This document shows positions 22,100-33,879 of a stretch of 64,000 bases of DNA, piece by piece. The translations under genes were made by a program, and so were the position numbers. Each line of letters starts with the position of its first letter. The stretch's first letter is position 1. This stretch comes from Diorhabda sublineata (taxonomy: Eukaryota; Arthropoda; Insecta; Coleoptera; Chrysomelidae). Location: the NCBI RefSeq assembly GCF_026230105.1, contig NC_079483.1, forward strand, positions 10,099,312-10,163,311, in the 5' to 3' direction. The notes below the pieces were generated by a model, which worked only from the letters and a program-made list of their open reading frames with translations, searched no databases and was not told the origin of the DNA.

Positions 22100-23820
22100 T
22101 TGGTGGCGTACAGTCAAGGTGCTGGTCTTTGTATTCAGCAGTTTGCATTCGAGGGATTCAACGAACACACGCCTTGAGATAACCCAAAGAAAAAGTGATA
22201 TTCTTCAAAGGACAAACTTATAAGAGATGTGAATAAGTGGTGATGACCCACTGGATGGTGTTCTACTACAATTTCACATCGACTTACTAAGGCAGTTGCT
22301 TATCGAAAAAAGTCGCGGGGAATCAATCGAGTTGTGCACTTGCTTCATGAGCGTTCTTTTGGGAGAGAACCAGGGTTGGCAACTGCTTGAGTACATAGTG
22401 TGAAAACCACTAAATGATTACTATGTATGTAATGGTGTTAATTCACTTTCGTCACACAACTTCCTCCAAGCGGAATATTCCTTGCAGTATAATGGGAGTT
22501 TTCTCATTCCCAATCCTCAAGTTTCTATCTAAAAGATATAAAAATCCCAAAACATTATTTGATTGAAACATTTCTCTTTTAAAGGTTCGTAGAGGGTTGC
22601 TATTCGAACTCTACTGTTTTATTTAGAGTTCTTTAAAAGAAAATTTTCTCAGTACCTTGACAACCTAACCAAAATTGTTCATCAGCTCTTGAGCTGATAG
22701 TTGAAAGCGTTATTAATCTTATCATATATTCTATAGAACAAATTATTGATGGAATAAATTTATGAAGCAAAATATTTTAATATAATGTTGTATAGCAAAT
22801 ATTTATCATGTGTTAGTGGAATTTTGTTATTTTTTTATTGATCAACAGTATTAGTTTATAGTGTTTGTGTGTGTATCTCGATAATTAGCCATAAATTCTT
22901 TGAATTCATAGATATATTAGCTAAGAAGATTATAAATAACTTCATTTTGATCATGAAATAATTTTTAATATTCCATTCCTCATACAACTTGATGAGAAAA
23001 AGTTGGGATTAATTTACTATTCAAATAAGACTCTTTAATAGTCTTTTAACTTAGATATCTTTTGTTTGTTTTCTATTTCAATGCCTAGCGCTGCCGAGAC
23101 AAGAGAAAAAGTTGCTTCGAAATATGGTGGCATCTTAAATCTGTACGTTTTGAAATTACTCAGAAAGATAGAATGTACTACAGAAAGCTCGCGCTTATTA
23201 ATTTTTAAGCAGTCTGTTTAAACAATTACTATTTACACAAAACGTACCTAGTTTTCGCAAAACCGCTAGGCATATTGGATTCAGCGGCTCAAATTATATA
23301 AGAATACGACTGTTTTATCCTTCGCTCTAAAATTGCACACGGCAGCATTAACCGCTCCCGGACCATGTAAAATTAGCTTTAGTGACAATCCAACTTAAAA
23401 TTTTTCTGACCATATTCCAGATATCTTGTTTCTTATGACTTAATTAAATAATGTTCTAGAATCATATAACCAAAAAATTCAATAAAAAATGTGTAAATGA
23501 AATTTGTGTTAACATCAATGATCGTGAAAGATCAAAGTGAAGTTGTTAAGAAATTATTTCTCGTTAATTTTATCAAAGAGTGAATGTTTTTAAATAATAT
23601 GAAGCATTGGTGACAAATTTTTTCATGTTTTAAAAGTATATTTTTGATTCATAATGAAGCAATTACATAAAAATCTAGAAAAGTGTAATGCCTCATATTG
23701 TACCCTGTGTAAGCAGTCGGTACACTAAATACGTCAATAATTAAGTGGAATTTCTAGCAAACAACAATTAAAACCTCTATACCATCCTCCATAGGAGTAA
23801 ATACCAAGATTTTGATCATT
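22100..23820. other. No gene seen
   Basis: The first 300 bp may be further decayed mariner sequence but nothing convincing is readable. The remainder is AT-rich with no supported gene. Confidence 0.4.
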
Positions 23821-23829
23821 TACTTATGA

Positions 23830-23990
23830 CAGGTTACAGATACATCCACAACTACTTGACAGACTAGTCATAGCTCCTGATCTGAATCCTATTGAATATG
23901 TGCTATAATAATTAGAACAGGTATAGGGATCGTGAGTCAAATATAGAGACAGCACTACTAACTACACTTAATAACCTTACACTTAATAAA
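23830..23990 (+). pseudogene. Tc1-like transposase C-terminal scrap
   Basis: The frame reads LLDRLVIAPDLNPIEYVL, two stops, then LEQ. This is the Tc1 motif SPDLNPIEhvWdxLeq with the tryptophan changed and its neighbours turned to stops. Weak similarity continues as text resembling the DRE...L..AL.EEW tail. No other part of the element is recognisable. Confidence 0.55.
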
Positions 23991-24305
23991 TTATAACAAT
24001 GAAAAAAATAATAAAATATGGATTTCAACTTGTAGTTAATGATATAATACCTGGCCAGAATGATGAGAAAGGCAAAAATTTTTTCAAATCAAAACATGTG
24101 TACGGTGTTGTCGAAAAAACAAACTGATTTTGAAGGCCGAACGATAAAATTTTGTAGTAAAATATTTAACTGCTGTATATGTTTTAGAAATATCCTATAT
24201 GCAGTATTTCTATGAATATTGAAATTACTACCAATGCAGTGAATGATAAACCCGTCTTCAATTTAACTCATGTTATCAGGAAGCTTGGTTTTTTTTGGTT
24301 CAATG

Positions 24306-24720
24306 ACAATTATTTTGGTTCTACGGGGGCAGTACGAAAAATTTGATGCATCCAATTTGGAGCTACATCAAAATCAACTCAAAAAGGCAGCTTATCTAAA
24401 CAAAAGGCTATTCTTCCGAGGTATCGGTTTGTTTTATAACAATAACAATTATTTTGAATCGACAGGGGTTCTACGGAAAATTTGACGTACTCAATCCCGA
24501 ACTATAGTGAAATCAACTCAAAGAACGTTTTTGTAAACAAATGCCCATTTTTTTTCAAAATTTCAGTCATTTTCTGGTGCCTGCAGAATAATTTTCATTC
24601 TACAGGAGTATTACGAAAAATTTGACGTACCTTATTGCAAATTATGATGAAATTATCTCTTAGAAGCGATTACTTAAACAAATATTTAGTAAAAAAAGTT
24701 TTATTACTCGATTTTGAATT
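24306..24720 (+). repeat. Three-unit tandem repeat, period about 140 bp
   Basis: Units start at about 24306, 24445 and 24585. Each carries the ordered blocks ACAATTATTTTGG, then CTACGGGGGCAGTACGAAAA-like text, AATTTGACGTAC, ATGATGAAATCAACTC-like text, and TAAACAAATG. The units have diverged from one another by roughly a quarter. The array could be a satellite-like monomer series or the internal repeats of a non-autonomous transposon. It lies immediately beside the THAP remnant at 25 kb. Confidence 0.75.
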
Positions 24721-24937
24721 GTTTGAAGACTAAGGTGAATTTTCTTGTACGGCTATATACGGATCGTTAAAAACGTAATACTGAATTTCTTGAAAATCGC
24801 ATTTTTCATATTCCTGGTACATTTCCCCTGAAATAAATAGGAATAAATCGCATTTAAAGCACCAAGAAATTTCAATAGCACGTAAATTTTTAATATAGAA
24901 GCGCTGTGGCCACATACACGTAAAAAAATCGTTAAAA

Positions 24938-25323
24938 TTAGCATCTTAACGTAATAATACACGAAATTGGGAAAAAAGTTGAAAGCCATGAAAAAATTGC
25001 CAAATCTTCATAATCTCCGTCTGTGACTATCTCTGTTTGACAACTAACGCTCCGTTGAACAGTTTTAACGTGAATATTAATCTGATTATCTTCAACACTA
25101 CTTGTATGTTCTTCATAACCTTGCTCCATTACTGTGTCCATCGTATTTTGAATGTTTATGTTATTCATTTTTATTTTTTCATTATTTTCATTCACAATAT
25201 ATTTATTGATGTAGACAGTGTTTGTATCACGATTTCTGACTCGTTGGAAACGTTCTAACAATTGAATGGGTACTACAAATCATAGTATATTCATTTGGAA
25301 CCCAGTCTTTTGTATTTTCTCTG
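24938..25323 (-). pseudogene. THAP-domain gene remnant 2
   Basis: On the minus strand an acceptor-like TTTGATTTCAG ends at 25323. It is followed by RENTKDWVPNEYTMICSTH, which matches the second half of a THAP zinc-finger domain (W-x-P ... IC-x2-H). The C and H zinc ligands are retained, but the following phenylalanine is serine. The conserved HFigG...PSYxPtiFP tail has mostly gone. A frame change then gives a hydrophilic stretch with SVSCQTEIVTDGDYEDLAIF near 25030-24975, resembling the cysteine-TE tract after THAP domains in the remnant at 31.4 kb. The exon with the first two cysteines was not found upstream. It could derive from a host gene or from a THAP-containing transposon. Confidence 0.5.
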
Positions 25324-25344
25324 AAATCAAAGGTAAGAATTGGG

Positions 25345-26500
25345 AGATTAAGTCATAATTTGCAGATGAATCCCACGAAATTTTCTCAACTAACATCAAT
25401 TTTAAAATACGTCATTTTGTATAGTTAAATATATTTTATTTCCAATTATTGAAAACCAAATCACATAAGTTTACGTTAAATACATGATCCAGCCTGGATA
25501 GTTGCCACTAGTTGGTGTAAAAGTCTAGAAGCTCGAGTAAATAACAATCACCCAGATGTCTTCACCATACTGCAGGAGCAGATTAATCTAATATTTTACC
25601 TTAACTGAAGATTTATCTCATATATAACAGGCTTAAATACCCCCAAGTTTGAAACAAACAACAACATATCATATGAGTAAATTTACTAATACTACTCAAA
25701 ATGTACATTGTATTGTACATTGTACATACTACTACAAATGTACATAATCATATATATCTACTTACAGTTGCCAATGCTTTGTATCATATTAAAATAATTA
25801 ATGATTTATCTTTACATATTAATAGATTTACAAATTTTCTTGAAACATATTTGCTGTATATATTTCTGTGATTCCCTATCGGATTTGCTGTCAGTTTCAT
25901 CCGATGGTTGTGTCATTTGCTCAAAGTGTAACTCTTAAGACAAGTTTTCAAACATAATGAGAAAAATTATCATAATAAAATGAGAAACAGGCCCATTGAA
26001 TCAATTTCCAAATGATGTCATCCACTTACGTTTGTCGCTATCAACATATTAAGATGAAAAATTGCTGTGTTGGATTTCAATAATTTGATTTATCTAGTTC
26101 ATGCAACAAAATACAGATAAAATTCGATTCAAAGGTCATAAAAACGAAGCTTGAATTTAGTAGCATTCATAAACTTTCTACACTTTTTCCACAATAGGAA
26201 AAATCTAGTGAATCCCATAATTTCTTCGGTTTTCCCATTCAACTACTGATTTCATTGGTTCCAATCAAAAAACTTCCTTCTTCTTCTATTTTTTCACGTG
26301 TAACTATACGCAACACTCATTTTGTTCCTTCTCGTCTTTTAAGACGTATTAATTCATTCATCACTGATTTTTCATCACATTTTCCCTGTTTGTCGATTTC
26401 CTCTAGATTCTATTACTCACATCCTACACGAAAAAATTGCTACACGTCTTTCAACAATTTGTTGAACTTTGATTCGCCCGGGCACTTAATTGGATTTCAT
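25345..26500. other. No gene seen
   Basis: AT-rich sequence with short TGTACAT repeats near 25700-25750. The minus strand at about 26230-26200 carries GKPKKLWDSLDF, faintly like the linker before LINE reverse transcriptases, but this is too little to call. Confidence 0.4.
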
Positions 26501-26523
26501 TACGGATTCCAATATTCTTAGAC

Positions 26524-27289
26524 TCAGTTATTCCCGATTCCATTAATTTCAATTTTATCAATTTGCGGTACCTCAGGGGATTGCTTCAGGTATAGAGAAA
26601 AATTGCCCTGCGAGAATAAGAATAAATCATTGGGTACTAAACAAGGACTGTACGGTGCATTACCCATCAGTTGATGTTTTGACTGTTCAAAAACGTTTAT
26701 GTTTGTACTGATGTGTGAGAATTCGCATTGTCGTGGAAGAGAATGATTTCTCCTCGATTGTTTCGAAGTACTTCGTGCGCAAATAATATTTGTTGGATTT
26801 AGCTCGAAAGATTCATACAATCGATTGTTGTTTAATTTCGTCGCTTATCACAATCTTGTAGGCGTCTTTTGAAGCATCTCGTTTGAATTTGTTCAGCATT
26901 TTTTGCACCAATTGACAAGAGCTTTTTTTGAGCGATTATCAAATGTCAAATTATGTGGTATCCATACGAACAAATCTTCATGGTAGCCAAATGTTCATGT
27001 AATATTGACATGATGATTTTGTATTATCATTTTACGAATAATATCGATAATTTCTGGCACAGAAGCCGATTTTGGACGACATTCACGAAATTTATTCTGT
27101 TGCGAATTGCGACCACGATTGAATTAGAAAAACCAGCGAAACACGTGCCTCGAGATAAAACTTTATCACCAAAAGTTGAAGCAATTTGATAGGTAGACTG
27201 CTGAGGGCTTTTTCCACGACACGGCAATGATAGATTTCACATATATTACTTTTGCCATATATCTCAAAACTTAAGAAGCAGCCCTCGTA
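26524..27289 (-). mobile_element. mariner element, copy A (decayed)
   Basis: The right end is a mariner terminus. Reverse-complemented from TA at 27288 it reads CGAGGGCTGCTTCTTAAGTT, and 23 of 27 positions match the left end of copy B at 44177. Reading the minus strand across frames gives the N-terminal RGTCFAGFSNSIVVAIRN near 27140-27090. LHEHLATMKICS-like and PHNLTIAQKK-like pieces (helix-turn-helix two) follow near 27000-26920. NIICARSTSKQSRRNH lies near 26790, and the C-terminal GNAPYSPCLVPNDLFLFSQG near 26670, with the third catalytic aspartate in NDLF. The left inverted end is missing and internal segments are lost. The family is the same as copies B and C. Confidence 0.75.
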
Positions 27290-27294
27290 TTGTG

Positions 27295-28465
27295 TAATAT
27301 TTTTTAAGTCTTCTTCTAGATATCTACTATACGGCCTAAAAATTGGTGTTCTTCAATAGATAATGTCGCATTTTTTCATGAAAATTTCAAATTACATGAT
27401 AGATCTGCTAGGAGACTAGTCATATATAAATGGCGTTTCAATGAAATATAATCGCCCTTAATAACTTGGGAGGTAATAATTTACAGAAAAATGTGAATTT
27501 CGAACGATCTTTACCTACCTTTATAAGTACCATATCTGCTTTAACCTAGACTGCCATCCATTCAAAAAATTTGCATAAAGGTCTTGTGATATATCTTTCA
27601 AAATATCCTTCCACGAAAATTTTTTTGTCAAATTGTGTACCTTCACTAATATTTAACGTACCTTTCGTTGTAAATCACTTGAATTTACTTCAGAAAGTGA
27701 AATTTGTGTGTAAAAAATAAATTTTTTTCTAGAATGTTTGATAATAATTCATTAACTCTGATATTTCCTTGCTTATCGTTTGTGTGATCTAAAAAATAAG
27801 CCAAACACGACGTTTTCCATGTGCTGGTTCGAAAAAAAAATATTTTTCGTTATGTTTGAAGGCTTACGCCGACTTTTACTAAGGCGAATTCCTTGAATTG
27901 TATTCCCGGACTTCTTTTTCTTGAAAGAAAAAAGTGGATTATATTCCGAAAGTAGAATTCACGAACCACGAAAATTTATCTTATCTCTTTTCAATCAACA
28001 AATATTTGATGTATATATTTATATTTAAAAATGTGAATAAAAAGTCTGAACGTGGTAATTTATCGAAAACTTTTGATTAAAACAATTGGACTCGAGCTAT
28101 TTCATCATATTTTCGTTTGGAATACAGTACTAACAATTGTTCGTATTGACAAATTTTAATTAAGAAAACGAGCTACATATTTTATGAATTTTTTTGTCAA
28201 ATTATGCGTGCAGTCTTTTTATATTTCTCGAATTTAATAATCAAAATTACGTGTTACCTACTCGACAATCTAAACACTATTTGCACTAGTCTTAAATTAC
28301 TATCATCACATTTTCAGCTAAATGTACGAGAGATATCGAATGCATTAATAGAGAAAATTAGAGACTACTTTGAGTTTATTCACTCATGCAATTATATTTG
28401 CTAAAAATATCACAATTTATGCTTTCAAATGTTCTTTATATCAGGTTTTTTCTCAGTTGAAATTA
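27295..28465. other. No gene seen
   Basis: AT-rich sequence. No gene or element could be supported. Confidence 0.5.
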
Positions 28466-28469
28466 ATTT

Positions 28470-28760
28470 ATTTTATAATTTTCTAAGACAGATGAAAATT
28501 TGACATATCAAAGGGTCTTAAAAATTAGAAAGTAATTCAAGAATTTATATATCAAACAGACACAAGACGCCCAATCGGTAGGCCCCCAAAACGCTGGTAC
28601 GATAGCTGGACATCGGCGTCACAAGAGGGCAGATGACAGACCTGACAGGACCTCGTCCTACTACAAGAAGAAGAAGAAGAAGATATATCAAACTGTCTCT
28701 TAATGCTGAACCTCAAAAACATATTTTTCTAGAAATATTTCAAAATACCTCCTCAAATTA
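28470..28760 (+). repeat. Penelope-type tail repeat, copy 2, split by an insertion
   Basis: ACATATCAAAGGGTCTTAAA near 28503 and GAATTTATATATCAAAC at 28541-28557 match the dispersed tail repeat also seen near 10565, 39560 and 51430. The repeat is interrupted at 28558-28682 by a small LINE end and then resumes with CTGAACCTCAAAAACAT, similar to text in copy 1. The start of the repeat with the GACT...GTCGAAA block is missing. Confidence 0.5.
28558..28682 (+). mobile_element. 5'-truncated LINE 3' end with GAA tail
   Basis: This 125-bp insert is flanked by identical 11-bp direct repeats ATATATCAAAC (28547-28557 and 28683-28693), as expected for target-primed reverse transcription. The insert encodes RRPIGRPPKRWYDSWTSASQ and then a stop. 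This is the extreme C-terminus of a LINE reverse-transcriptase polyprotein, where GRPxxRWxDdi is typical. It ends in a short untranslated tail and a GAAGAAGAAGAAGAAG repeat. The perfect target duplication and readable motif suggest this is one of the younger events in the window. A related longer copy lies at 29000-29330 on the minus strand. Confidence 0.8.
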
Positions 28761-28999
28761 ACGTGTGAGGCTCTGAAATAGTTGGAGTACATACCATGTA
28801 CTATCAGTAACATAGGGCAATATGACTGTACCCAAACATTTGTCTTTGAATGAACCAAAATTAGTAATAATAAGGAGGAAGAAAATATCCTGATACATCA
28901 ATTTTTGCTATGAAAGCAATCTTGTAATCTCCTTCTACTTCTGTACTAGCTATTCGTTTTTGCTCATTTATTTTTCTTCTTTCTCTATTCTTAAGAGTT

Positions 29000-29330
29000 A
29001 GTTTTGTTTCTTCTACTATTCAGTCTCTTGAGAAGTTGATGTCCAGCTTTCGTACCATCTCATGGGATGTCTCTTTGAAGTTTGTTTTTCATCCTCTGAC
29101 CATGTAGCCCATCGACCTTCCATCACGTGTTCTCTTCAATATCAACGTCTTGATATAGTTTTATGTTTATAATCCTTATGCTATTGAAAACCTCTCAACC
29201 GTAGAGTGCCTTTTAAGGCTACAACTCTTATGAACAATTCTATAGTCTTAGGATGGTTTCTAGTTTCTAGATCCTACAGTGTCGATTCCTTTTTTTGGCC
29301 TTTCCTTCAAATTCCTTTGTGAACAGAACT
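29000..29330 (-). pseudogene. LINE C-terminal remnant, related to the 28.6-kb insert
   Basis: On the minus strand the copy reads RLRGFQ near 29195, then a worn segment, then MRWYESWTSTSQET near 29065-29025. The end matches the RWYDSWTSASQE end of the insert at 28558-28682. The untranslated tail includes GAAGAAAC-like text. Frameshifts and substitutions are many. The two copies lie in opposite orientation about 300 bp apart, so they are independent insertions. Confidence 0.55.
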
Positions 29331-29339
29331 ATTTTTTTT

Positions 29340-30500
29340 TTTGATTCGACTAATTGGGAATTATTTTAACAATGATATATGAAAAAATATATAATATTGA
29401 TACTCGTTGATGTGAGCGCTAATTTTTCTCTATTAATACAATGAATATTGACTCTGTCTCGCCAATTTTATTGACTGTAACTAATGTTTGTAAATTATCA
29501 TTTTTTCCTAAAATACTTCGGTGTAAATAGTGCGATAAATAATTTGTTGTGTGATCGATTTTGTAGATCAAAAGAAGACAAGTACAAATGTGAATGTAAA
29601 AGAACAGATTCGAAAGACGGTACTCCAATTTTCACAGAACTCGAATGAAACTTCTTCGTTACGCAACCATTGAAATATATTTTGGATTATAATCTCAGAA
29701 GTTTAGATTTTTATCTTTAAGTTTAAATTGATTTAGCGTCGTAGTATCTTCAAGTATAGCCTTCAGTGTAGGACATCGAGACCAAAATCGGTCTAACAGT
29801 GTGAAAGTTTTTTTGAATTAAGTAGTACGAAAAATATGGAAACGTTTATATCAACACGGAGATAATAAGAGAAAATAATTTCATCTGAACACAACAGAAA
29901 TTATGTTTCACAAGCAGATTTATAACAAAATGAATTTGAATAGGAAACTTTCTTAGGATATTCCGGGAGAGGAAACATTTATTATATAACTTTTGCTATG
30001 AACTTTGATGATAAAATCCAATCATCATCGGCTGACATGTTTTTCGGTTAAGAATCTTTCATTTAAAAACTCGTATTGGTACAGATTTCTTTCTATTCTA
30101 GAAAATTCGACTGGATGTATAGATTGGAGTGCTAGTCTTTCCGATTTTTCTCTATTTCATATCAATAATATATCAAAGCGGGTGAAAACAAGTAAGAAAG
30201 AGATAATAAAATGTGATATGTTGTTATGTGTGTTTTTCTTGAACCTATCATTTTCCTATAAGAAAGAATCTATCATTTAGAAAATAACTTATGACTTATA
30301 TTGATTACGCTTCAGTCATTAGATTCATTCAGTTTCTAGAACTAAAAAACCACCCATCAAGAGTTTGATTACTAGAAAATAAAGACTGTTACGTCCAAGC
30401 ACACGAAAAAAATATGCCAAAAATAGGAAACTAGAGGTACTTAAGATGGATTGTTTCGTGGTAAGGTAAATATATATGTATAGCTAAAAACGAATTCGCT
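29340..30500. other. No gene seen
   Basis: AT-rich sequence. A short palindrome, AGACCAAAATCGGTCT, occurs near 29790. No supported gene. Confidence 0.45.
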
Positions 30501-30508
30501 CTGAAGGA

Positions 30509-31615
30509 AATGAAATCGACTGAAGCGTTCGTAGTGGTCACTTTGTGCATTACGGGAGGCTATTATAACCGAAATTATAAAGAAATACACGTTAAAATTT
30601 TTTGTTTGTTTCAATTATAATAAATTAAATAAAAATGGGTCTCCAGAGCAAATTTCCTAAATTTCCAACCGCTACATGGAAAATAAATCAACGGAATTGG
30701 TGGATAGCTGCAGTTAATAGGTTTAAGTAAGTAGTACCATAACCTTACCGTTATCAAGAATAATAATTCGGAGTATTGTAAATCTTTGTAAAATTGTTAA
30801 GTTCAGTATATGTAAATAATTCTCTTGGAATTCTGTAATAAAAAAGTAAAAATAAAATTTATAAATGAATATATTTTAATATTATAAAAATGTAATGATT
30901 AAAAGAAAAATGAATTATAGTGAAAATATTTTTAATTTGGCAAACAGTTTAATTAATACTGTGATAAAATTAATAAAAGATATAATTTTTAGCGTTGATG
31001 GATCACCGTGGGTTCCCAAGCCATATGATTATATTTGTAGAGATAATTTTATCGGAGGTAAAAAATCAGATGAGGAGTTGAGTAGCTACATTCCAACAAT
31101 ATTTCCTTTCCAAGTCTCCAACAATAAATGAATCTTCGGCTGTGAACAGGTAAAAATGATATGGTAAAACTAGATCATTAATTATAACATAATAATAATA
31201 ATTTCAGATACAAGCGTTTATTGAATCGGCGGATGAAAATAACATCAGACCCAAAATCAAGTTTTGAGCCCACTGTATTAGAACAGTTGACCAAGAGTGT
31301 CAAGTTGATTTTTATTTGAGCTCTGTTGTCAATTCTCAAACGTTTATTTGTAATCTGTATGTTACAAATGATTTGTGTCATACTGAAACTCAGACAGAAA
31401 TAGTTGAAGATACTAGGCCGATAAAAATACATATTAGTAATAAAAAAATTGTTGACAAAGAATGTAGTACTGATCAAAAAACTTTTGCTGATAAGGAAAG
31501 TCAAGGGGATAATAAACTCTTCAATGGATTCGCATCGATCACTAAGGATCAAGAACACTTATCGCTCTTATTGTATACACAATTGAAAACAAACATTCGT
31601 CACACAACGTTCTGA
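30509..31615 (+). pseudogene. THAP-domain gene remnant 1, four exons
   Basis: A spliced THAP domain can be built from exons 30509-30590, 30647-30726, 30993-31149 and 31208-31615. The introns are 56, 266 and 58 nt, with GT and AG at each boundary. The junction AA|C at 30726/30993 restores NVDGSPWVPKPYDYIC. Visible parts are KFPKFPTATWKINQRNWW, WVPKPYDYIC, FIGGKKSDEE and SYIPTIFPF, in the order of the family. Of the four C2CH zinc ligands, the first cysteine is replaced (FVVVTLC) and the histidine is asparagine (CRDNF), so zinc binding is probably lost. A one-base change near 31118 and another near 31300 shift the frame. The tail has TETQTEIVED, a spacer, then a segment like those before DDE domains. 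It is probably a dead host gene or a THAP transposase N-terminus. Confidence 0.65.
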
Positions 31616-31619
31616 GTTA

Positions 31620-33370
31620 ATCTGAAATTGAAATATAAAAACCTATTGATTTTAATACATAATTTACAGTACATAATGAAATAAATTATCTTATTGTGAA
31701 TTACGTCTAATGAAGTGACATAAGGAGTAGCGGGGACTGCGGTTTGTTGAATAACGCGAGACTTTATTAAAAAACTGTCAAAGTTTCGTTGATGTTCCTC
31801 AACTTCTCTCACATGTCCAGCAAGAACAAGATTTTCACTCTTGGTCATAGTTTCTGGTTGAAATTTTATTTGATGGCTGATGGATGAAATCCTTTATTTT
31901 ATAATAATATCCATGTCTTTAGTTCAACCAAAAATAATAAAAAAATTAATTAACTAATCAAATATTTACTTATTCCATTGAAAAAACAGTTTAATCATTT
32001 CTTTTTCTATTTAAATATTTTTCTAATTATTATTACGAGATTTTTACATAAATTTGAAGCAACTTAACCTTATTTACGTTCACTGCTTTCTGTTATATAT
32101 TTTATCAATATACTTACTTGTGTTTTTGGCTTGTTCAAGATAATTATGAAATTGTGGTGAGTATTGAATTGTCACATTTTTTTGACGACTAATTTATTAC
32201 TATTCATAATACTTTTTTTCAAAATTTTTTCCTTTACGATTGAAAAACGTAATAAAACATGCTCTGACTGCCTCCCATAGTTCATATTTACTGTGGCGCT
32301 GCAGTCACACTCGGAGCAAATAGAGAACTATTCTCTCAATATAAAGTGATCACTGTTTATGGCGTCTAGTATTGAAAAATCTAAGCATAAAATAGCATAC
32401 ATACAATTGCCTGTATAGATTGGCTCTAATCTGTCCAGATGACCAATTCTCACCTTTCACATTCTTATATTCTTACTTCAGTCCTCTCTTCGTCTGCTAC
32501 TTTCAGTCACACTTTCTTCACACTTCCTTTGGTTCTTCACGAAATGGCATATAAATGTACGATGAAATTTCTCGTATTGGCAATCTAAAGCACGAACATT
32601 GGAGAGATGCAGAAGAAGCTCATCTTCGGTGGTTTCAAACTTTGTAAGAAACAAAAAAAAACAGTTAAAATTAGCTGCAACGCTTCATAGAAAAAAAATC
32701 TGACGCTGCTAACATACGGATTAACATAACTGCATTGAAGATGCCAATGTTTTGTACATTCAAAATTTAAGACTAACTGAAAGATCTTGAAGATCTCCAA
32801 AGGAGTCACACAAGCTATCCATTGTATCCGGAGAGCGTTAGTGCAGAAAGGTGCAACAATCATCTATCTATAATTTGAAAAAAAATCTTTCCGTAAATAG
32901 TGAATAAATTTTTCATCAGAAACTAGTTTGAATCAATTTTTCCTATTTCATTGTTTATATCTTGATTTTTATCTATTTCTTATCATGATTTTGTTATTAT
33001 TATGTGGTACGATAACGTGTGTATTGAAATAAAGTAAATAGAAAAAGAAACATAAATGCGATGAAAATAATGAGTCAAAAGACATTATGATACAAATACA
33101 AACAAAAAGTGAAAAACATCAGAAGAAATTTCAAATTAGTTGAATTAAGAAGTAGTCAAACTGAGTGCCATCTATACATCATTTCAAGCATGAACGAAAA
33201 AGTTTCAAATGTAAACAAATCAGTAAACTGTAACTAGGACCTCAAATTACAGCTTACTTTTTCATGAGTAAGTCATTCACTGGTAGATGTGGCTACTATT
33301 CGGAAGATGGCAGTGATAAGTTGTTTTTAGTGAAATAATAATTGTAATAGTTCATATTCTAAACGTACCT
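31620..33370. other. No gene seen
   Basis: AT-rich sequence. A minus-strand open frame of 82 codons at 31600-31848 (VLAGHVREVEEHQRNFDSF) has coding-like composition but I recognise no family and see no splice context that decides it. Confidence 0.4.
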
Positions 33371-33380
33371 TATATATTAA

Positions 33381-33869
33381 AGGCCGCTTGACATCGTGCA
33401 AGACAGCGTGCAAGAAATTGCATGCAGTTCCTTGAAAGATCAAAATATTACATTTTACACGAATATTGCATGTTGTTTGACATTATGCAAATCTCTTACC
33501 AAAGCCGACTAAAGTGAAATTAAACGATTTCCTAACCTCAATCTTTATTCAATATTTTGTGGGCAGTTTAAAATTGAAAATAACAAAGTTAATTAAATTA
33601 AACAAGAAAAAAGTGGCTAATGCATCACTGGCAATAATTATATTTGCCTCTGCCTTGCTTTTGGATTCTGTTGGACAGTTTAGCTAGAGAATTATACGGG
33701 AAAACATAGAAAAATTAGTTGAAAACGGATGAAGAAACATTTTAAAAAGTCCTAATGAAAATAAAAAGTACTATCAGCAGATTATAAACTCATTTACGCA
33801 TGCTTCTGATCAAGAAATATTGCGTCTTGCATTGAATTGCACGTTGTCTTGCATTATGTCTAGCAGCCT
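33381..33869. mobile_element. 489-bp MITE with TAA target duplication
   Basis: The left end reads AGGCCGCTTGACATCGTGCA. The right end, reverse-complemented, reads AGGCTGCTAGACATAATGCA, and similarity continues as AGACA(G/A)CGTGCAA for about 35 bp in all. The element is flanked by TAA on both sides (33378-33380 and 33870-33872). No coding capacity for a transposase is visible. A 3-bp TWA target and such ends suggest the PIF/Harbinger superfamily, which is an inference. A related end occurs near 63395. Confidence 0.8.
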
Positions 33870-33879
33870 TAATAGAATC

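Noticed and set aside
22100..22390. Front half of the mariner at 21.7-22.1 kb
   Set aside because: No helix-turn-helix or DETW-like block is readable, so the element was not extended.
26120..26510. Minus-strand text GKPKKLWDSLDF as a LINE linker
   Set aside because: A single weak motif with no adjacent reverse-transcriptase block.
29730..29810. Palindrome near AGACCAAAATCGGTCT as a possible second hammerhead
   Set aside because: No CUGANGA core and no GAAA in the required place.
31600..31848. 82-codon minus-strand frame with coding-like composition
   Set aside because: Possibly real, but I recognise no family and cannot exclude chance; noted only in the gap entry.
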